In this document: positions 60,110 through 64,000 of the stretch, piece by piece
Position numbering within the stretch: the stretch's first letter is position 1
How the letters are laid out: every line of letters begins with the position of its first letter
Origin: Caballeronia sp. SEWSISQ10-4 2
Lineage (GTDB): Bacteria; Pseudomonadota; Gammaproteobacteria; Burkholderiales; Burkholderiaceae
Length of the DNA: 64,000 nt
Reading direction: 5' to 3'
Assembly: GCF_030464885.1 (NCBI RefSeq)
Contig: NZ_JALPRJ010000020.1
Coordinates: 62,001-126,000, forward strand
Program-made: the position numbers and the translations under genes
Notes under the pieces: model-generated
Database searches by the model: none
Told to the model about the DNA's origin: nothing
The model's input: the letters and a program-made list of their open reading frames with translations, nothing else

Positions 60110-61240
60110 TTAACTCCGGCCGAGCGCGATATAGCGCTCGAGATGATGGTCTTCATCGCCCAGTTGATGGTCGATCATGACGAGGCGCTTGGCGTAATGC
60201 GCGAGCGGCAGTTCCCACGTCATGCCGATACCGCCGTGCAACTGAATACACTCCTCGGCGACGAGCGCTCCGATGCGGCCGATGCTGTACTTCGCTGCCG
60301 ACAGCGCGCGCTCACGCGCGACGCGGCCCGTGCCGAGCGCGGCGGCGGCGTTGATGACCGCCGAGCGCGCCTGCTCGATTTCCAGCAGCAGGTCAGCCAT
60401 GCGGTGTTGCAGTGCCTGGAAGCTGCCGATCGCGACACCGAACTGCTTGCGCGTGCGCAAATATTCGAGCGTGAAGTCCTTCGCGACATCCATCGCGCCG
60501 AGTGCCTCCGCGCACAGCGCCAGCGCGCCGAACCCGATGCTGTGTTCGAGTGTCGCGAATCCGGCGTCTTGCGGGCCGAGCAATGCGTCATCGCCGACAC
60601 ACACGTCGTCGAGCACGACTTCGGCGGCCCGTCCGCCATCGATCTTGCGATAACCTCGTACCGCGAGGCCCGCTGAATCGCACGGGATGAGAAAGAGCGA
60701 GATGCCGGTTTCGGCGCCGTCGGCGCCGCTAGTGCGCGCCGAGACGAGCAGGACGCCGGCCTCCTCGGCCTGTTGCACGACAGCCTTGGCACCAGTCAGT
60801 ACCCAGCCGTTCGCGCGGCGCACGGCACGCGTAGTCACGTTGGATAGCTCGTAATGCGAGCCGGGCTCCTCATGTGCAAGTGCCGCGACAACACTGCCGT
60901 CCATCAGATTCGCAATGAGCGCTTTTTGGGCATCGTTGCCTGCGTGGGCGACAGCCTGCCCGACGATCAGTGCGCCGAGGAACGGTTCGACCACAAGGCC
61001 GCGTCCGAGGCTCTCGAACACGACGGCGATATCGAAACCGTCGCCGCCGAAGCCGCCCTCGGCCTCGCTGAACAACGCGCCGATAATGCCCAGTTCCGCG
61101 AATTGGCCCCACAGTTCGCAGCTAAACCCCATGTCGCTGCGCGCGAGCTTGTCGCGCGTCTCGAAGCAGTATTGTTCGCTGATAAACCGGTTCAACGTAT
61201 CCGCCAACATGCGGCGGTCTTCGGTATGCTGGAAATTCAT
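60110..61240 (-). CDS. Acyl-CoA dehydrogenase, small-subunit type (PimD-like)
   Basis: 376 residues; AAGGGG upstream of the ATG. N-terminal helical domain to about 120, central beta-domain with LAHEEPGSHYELSNVTTRAV and VLTGAKAVVQQAEEA, and C-terminal FAD domain with YLRTRKQFGVAIGSFQALQH, RMADLLLEIEQARSAV and QLHGGIGMTWELPLAHYAKR. It follows the larger dehydrogenase by 12 bases. Such adjacent large/small pairs (as in pimeloyl-CoA or steroid side-chain dehydrogenases) form heterotetramers. It introduces an alpha,beta double bond in an acyl-CoA, using FAD. Confidence 0.92.
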   Translation of the reverse strand: MNFQHTEDRRMLADTLNRFISEQYCFETRDKLARSDMGFSCELWGQFAELGIIGALFSEAEGGFGGDGFDIAVVFESLGRGLVVEPFLGALIVGQAVAHAGNDAQKALIANLMDGSVVAALAHEEPGSHYELSNVTTRAVRRANGWVLTGAKAVVQQAEEAGVLLVSARTSGADGAETGISLFLIPCDSAGLAVRGYRKIDGGRAAEVVLDDVCVGDDALLGPQDAGFATLEHSIGFGALALCAEALGAMDVAKDFTLEYLRTRKQFGVAIGSFQALQHRMADLLLEIEQARSAVINAAAALGTGRVARERALSAAKYSIGRIGALVAEECIQLHGGIGMTWELPLAHYAKRLVMIDHQLGDEDHHLERYIALGRS

Positions 61241-61252
61241 GGAGAGCGCCCC

Positions 61253-62461
61253 TTACAGTCCCAGGATCATCTTCGAGATGATGTTCTTCTGGATTTCGTT
61301 GGAGCCGCCGAAGATCGACAGCTTGCGGTTGTTGAAGTAGAGAGAGGCCGCGCTCGCGGCTTCTTCGGGGCCGACGGGCGACTCGTCGTAGCCGTCGTGA
61401 AGCGCGTCCTCGATGAACGGCTGCGCATACGGCCCCATCGCACGACGCAACAGCGACGAGATCTCCTGACGAATCTCGGTGCCGCGAATCTTCAACATCG
61501 AGCTTTCCGCGCCCGGCACACCGCCGCCCGCCACCGCCGCGATCACGCGCAGGTTGGTGGTCTTCATGTTTTCCAGGTCGATCTCGACGCGTGCGAGACG
61601 CGTCGCGAAGAGCGGATCGTCGGCAAGCGGCCGGCCGTTGCGCAGAACCTTCGCCGCGACCTTGCGCAGACGCTCCAGTGCTGCGACCGAGAAGCCGACC
61701 CCCGCGATATTGGTGCGCTCGTAGGTCAGCAGGTACTTCGCGTAGGTCCAGCCCTTATTCTCTTCGCCGACGAGGTTTTCCGCCGGCACGCGCACGTCTG
61801 TGAAGAACACTTCGTTGATCTCGTGTTCACCGTCGAGCGTGATGATCGGGCGCACTTCGACGCCCGGCGTGTTCATGTCCACGAGCAGGAAGCTGATACC
61901 TTCCTGCTTGCGCACATCGGTTGCCGTGCGCACCAGACAGAAGATCATGTTTGCGTGCTGGCCGAGCGTGGTCCATGTCTTCTGGCCGTTGACGATGTAG
62001 TGCGCGCCGTTCGCATCGGTGCCGCGCACGGCGTTGGCCTTGACCGCTGCGAGGTCGGAGCCGGCGCCCGGTTCCGAATAGCCCTGGCACCACCAGTCCG
62101 AACCATCGAGAATGCGCGGCAGCCAGTAGCCCTTCTGCGCCTCGCTGCCGTACTTGATGAGCACCGGCCCGAGCATGTTCACGCCAAACGGCACGATGCG
62201 CGGTGCGCCCGCGAGCGCACATTCGTTCTCGAAGATGAATTTCTGCACGGCGTTCCAGCCCGGGCCGCCGTACTCCTTCGGCCAATGATTGGCGAGCCAG
62301 CCTTGCGCGTTGAGAATCGCGTGCCATTCGGCCATGTCGGCGCGCGTGAGCCGCTTGCCGTTGCGGACCTTGTCGGAGAGCCGCTGCGGCAGCTTCGCCT
62401 GCAGGAAGCGCACGACGCTCTCGCGAAAACCCTCCTCTTCGGGCGTGAAATTCAGATCCAT
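61253..62461 (-). CDS. Acyl-CoA dehydrogenase, large-subunit type (PimC-like)
   Basis: 402 residues from the ATG of MDLNFTPEEEGFRESV (the 14 codons before it are not needed). Typical blocks: WHAILNAQGWLANHWPKEYG, GAPRIVPFGVNMLGPVLIKY, WWCQGYSEPGAGSDLAAVKA, NGQKTWTTLGQHANMIFCLV, GWTYAKYLLTYERTNIAG and the end LYFNNRKLSIFGGSNEIQKN. The family acts on bulky or dicarboxylic acyl-CoAs together with a small partner such as the next gene. Located 13 bases after the thiolase gene; electrons would pass to ETF. Confidence 0.93.
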   Translation of the reverse strand: MDLNFTPEEEGFRESVVRFLQAKLPQRLSDKVRNGKRLTRADMAEWHAILNAQGWLANHWPKEYGGPGWNAVQKFIFENECALAGAPRIVPFGVNMLGPVLIKYGSEAQKGYWLPRILDGSDWWCQGYSEPGAGSDLAAVKANAVRGTDANGAHYIVNGQKTWTTLGQHANMIFCLVRTATDVRKQEGISFLLVDMNTPGVEVRPIITLDGEHEINEVFFTDVRVPAENLVGEENKGWTYAKYLLTYERTNIAGVGFSVAALERLRKVAAKVLRNGRPLADDPLFATRLARVEIDLENMKTTNLRVIAAVAGGGVPGAESSMLKIRGTEIRQEISSLLRRAMGPYAQPFIEDALHDGYDESPVGPEEAASAASLYFNNRKLSIFGGSNEIQKNIISKMILGL

Positions 62462-62474
62462 GATTGGGCTTCTC

Positions 62475-63656
62475 TCAGTAGATTTCGAAGAGCCCGGCGG
62501 CACCCATGCCGCCGGCGATGCACATCGTGACGACCGCGTACTTCACGCCACGTCGACGGCCCTCCATGAGGACGTGTCCCGCGAGGCGCGAGCCGGTCAT
62601 GCCGAACGGATGGCCAATGGAAATCGCGCCGCCGTTCACATTCAGGCGTTCCTGGGGAATGCCGAGGCGCTGCTGGCAGTAGATCGCCTGCGATGCGAAC
62701 GCTTCGTTGAGTTCCCACAGGCCGATGTCGTCCATCGTGAGGCCGTGGCGCGCGAGCAGCTTCGGCACGGCGAACAACGGACCGACGCCCATTTCATCCG
62801 GTTCGCAGCCCGCGACCGCCAAGCCGCGGTACGCACCGAGCGGAGCGAGGTTCGCCCGCTCGGCGGTTTTTGCTTCCATCATCACGCAGGCGGATGCGCC
62901 GTCGGAAAGCTGCGACGAGTTGCCCGCCGTGACGTACTTTTCGGGCCCCTTGACGTGGGCGAGCTTCGCGAGCGCCTCGTAGGTCGTGCCGCGGCGATTG
63001 CAGGTGTCGGCGGCGACCGTGGCCTCGCGCCGGCTGATTGCGCCGGTTTCCGTGTCGGTGACGGCCATCATGGTCGTCACCGAGACGATCTCGTCGGCAA
63101 AGCGCCGAGCAAGTTGTGCCTCTTCAGTTTTGCGCTGGCTTTCGGCCGAAAAGCGATCCTGCGCTTCGCGGCTGATTCCGTAGCGCTGGGCCACGATGTC
63201 GGCGGTGTCGATCATCGCCATATAGAGCGCCGGCTTGTGTTCGACGATCCATGGGTCGAGCCCGGTCGCACCGTCTTCGCGCGTACGGATGCCAGAGATG
63301 CTTTCGACGCCGCCGGCGATCATCGCCGGCGCACCGTCGACGACGATGCGGCCAGCAGCCATCGCGATTGCCTGCAGGCCGGATGCACAGAAGCGGTTCA
63401 CAGAAGCGCCTGCGATCGACAGCGGCAACCCCGCGCGGATCACGGTCTGGCGCGCCACGTTGCGGCCGGTGATACCTTCTGGGTAGCCACAGCCGAGGAT
63501 CGCATCCTCGATCAGTTCCGGGTCGATACCCGCGCGTTCCACGGCGGCGCGCACGGCGAAAGACGCGAGCGTCGGGCCAGGGGCGATGTTGAATTCGCCG
63601 CGATGCGCCTTCGTCATTGGCGTGCGTGCGGTAGAGACAATGACGGCTTCGCGCAT
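62475..63656 (-). CDS. Acetyl-CoA C-acyltransferase (thiolase)
   Basis: 393 residues from [13 protein letters not shown]; an 18-codon upstream extension is not supported. Thiolase catalytic residues are all present: nucleophile Cys90 in NRFCASGLQ, His349 in [11 protein letters not shown] and Cys379 in [11 protein letters not shown]. The enzyme cleaves 3-ketoacyl-CoA, releasing acetyl-CoA, or the reverse. It is now the first intact gene of the minus-strand operon; upstream of it only a stub of a 3-hydroxyacyl-CoA dehydrogenase remains. Confidence 0.95.
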   Translation of the reverse strand: MREAVIVSTARTPMTKAHRGEFNIAPGPTLASFAVRAAVERAGIDPELIEDAILGCGYPEGITGRNVARQTVIRAGLPLSIAGASVNRFCASGLQAIAMAAGRIVVDGAPAMIAGGVESISGIRTREDGATGLDPWIVEHKPALYMAMIDTADIVAQRYGISREAQDRFSAESQRKTEEAQLARRFADEIVSVTTMMAVTDTETGAISRREATVAADTCNRRGTTYEALAKLAHVKGPEKYVTAGNSSQLSDGASACVMMEAKTAERANLAPLGAYRGLAVAGCEPDEMGVGPLFAVPKLLARHGLTMDDIGLWELNEAFASQAIYCQQRLGIPQERLNVNGGAISIGHPFGMTGSRLAGHVLMEGRRRGVKYAVVTMCIAGGMGAAGLFEIY

Positions 63657-63684
63657 GGTCGGAGTCCTCAAGCGGATAAATTGG

Positions 63685-63936
63685 TTAAGCGGAATGATTG
63701 AGGCTGGCAAAGTCGGCGCCGCGCTCGACGATGAGCGGCGACGGTTGCCAGAACAGCGGGTCGTCCTGCGCGAATTCGCGGATGTCGGCCAGCACCGTCG
63801 CGAGGCCGACGCTGTCGGCGTACTTCATCGGGCCGCCGCGATAGCGCGGAAACCCGTAGCCGTAGGGGAACGTCACGTCCACGTCGAGCGGGCGCAGTGC
63901 GAACGTGACGACGTCGTTAGACAATTGGGGATTCAC
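63685..63936 (-). pseudogene. C-terminal stub of a 3-hydroxyacyl-CoA dehydrogenase
   Basis: The frame from a GTG at 63936 reads NPQLSNDVVTF, then [60 protein letters not shown]. This is the last ~65 residues of FadB/FadJ-like proteins. Upstream of about 63925 the coding sense is lost and the DNA (63937-64000) becomes A/T-rich, so a deletion or insertion has removed the front of the gene. Stop lies 28 bases before the thiolase start, as in an intact FadB-FadA type operon. Confidence 0.75.
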
Positions 63937-64000
63937 TATCCCTGTCTCCGTGTATTGGCTTTTGCTATGGACGGATCTTGAGATGATCTGGCTATATTGA

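Noticed and set aside
60854-62530. 558-codon plus-strand frame opposite the acyl-CoA dehydrogenases
   Set aside because: Antisense shadow of GC-rich genes; both dehydrogenases are complete on the other strand.
62289-63701. 470-codon plus-strand frame opposite the thiolase
   Set aside because: Antisense shadow; composition rich in Arg, His and Asp and no motif.

Overview
The window is GC-rich, densely coded DNA. Protein-level features point to a beta-proteobacterium of the Burkholderia/Paraburkholderia/Caballeronia group: an OmpC-type porin, Tar-like MCPs with the Burkholderiales signalling domain, ACS-family MFS, CaiB/acyl-CoA dehydrogenase catabolic genes, DUF1302/DUF1329 proteins and IS6, IS110, IS630 and IS605 scars. 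No rRNA, tRNA or CRISPR array was seen. The species assignment is inference.

Layout. (1) 1-7.9 kb, minus strand: the N-terminal part of an APC amino-acid permease, then an envelope operon DUF1329 - DUF1302 barrel - MMPL/RND transporter - YCF48/BNR propeller. (2) 9-11.2 kb: a chemoreceptor followed by a decayed cheW. (3) 11.3-12.6 kb: transposase scars, including an IS6 transposase 5' end joined in frame to half an EAL domain. (4) 12.7-23.1 kb: a soluble signalling island with CheC-like phosphatase, CheY-like receiver, three PAS/GAF histidine kinases without membrane segments, a receiver with degenerate HD-GYP, a PAS-GGDEF-EAL protein and a FIST sensor. (5) 23.1-25.7 kb: a patchwork of gene fragments (unknown protein, IS110, cytochrome c, AbiH) next to an intact RES-type toxin-antitoxin pair. 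(6) 25.9-27.5 kb: a second chemoreceptor.

(7) 29-43 kb: the most interesting region. A GAF/PucR-type activator precedes a plus-strand operon: flavin reductase with a NUDIX-like tail, aldehyde dehydrogenase, luciferase-like flavin oxygenase, alpha/beta hydrolase, NIPSNAP protein, then ProV-ProW-ProX betaine-type ABC transporter, closed by a strong terminator. The enzyme set matches the trigonelline (N-methylnicotinate) ring-cleavage pathway known from Acinetobacter baylyi (TgnA, TgnB, TgnC, TgnD), but here it is physically coupled to a quaternary-amine ABC importer. The minus-strand arm carries DUF1185, a 2-hydroxyacid dehydrogenase, a 60-residue protein, an Lrp-type regulator and a second ProX. 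I infer a plant betaine (trigonelline-like) uptake and catabolic unit.

(8) 43-50.9 kb: accessory DNA with a frameshifted DUF5990 gene, a HAF-repeat exported protein, a TnpB scar, two lipoproteins, a nuclease-fold protein with a small partner, and a FadB-type remnant. (9) 50.9-54.6 kb: MFS transporter and porin. (10) 54.6-64 kb: an AraC regulator facing an acyl-CoA degradation operon (thiolase, two acyl-CoA dehydrogenases, CoA-transferase, cupin dioxygenase, epoxide-hydrolase-like enzyme, 3-hydroxyacyl-CoA dehydrogenase). At least two, probably three, former genes of this operon survive only as 3' stubs, so the pathway appears to be eroding or rearranged.
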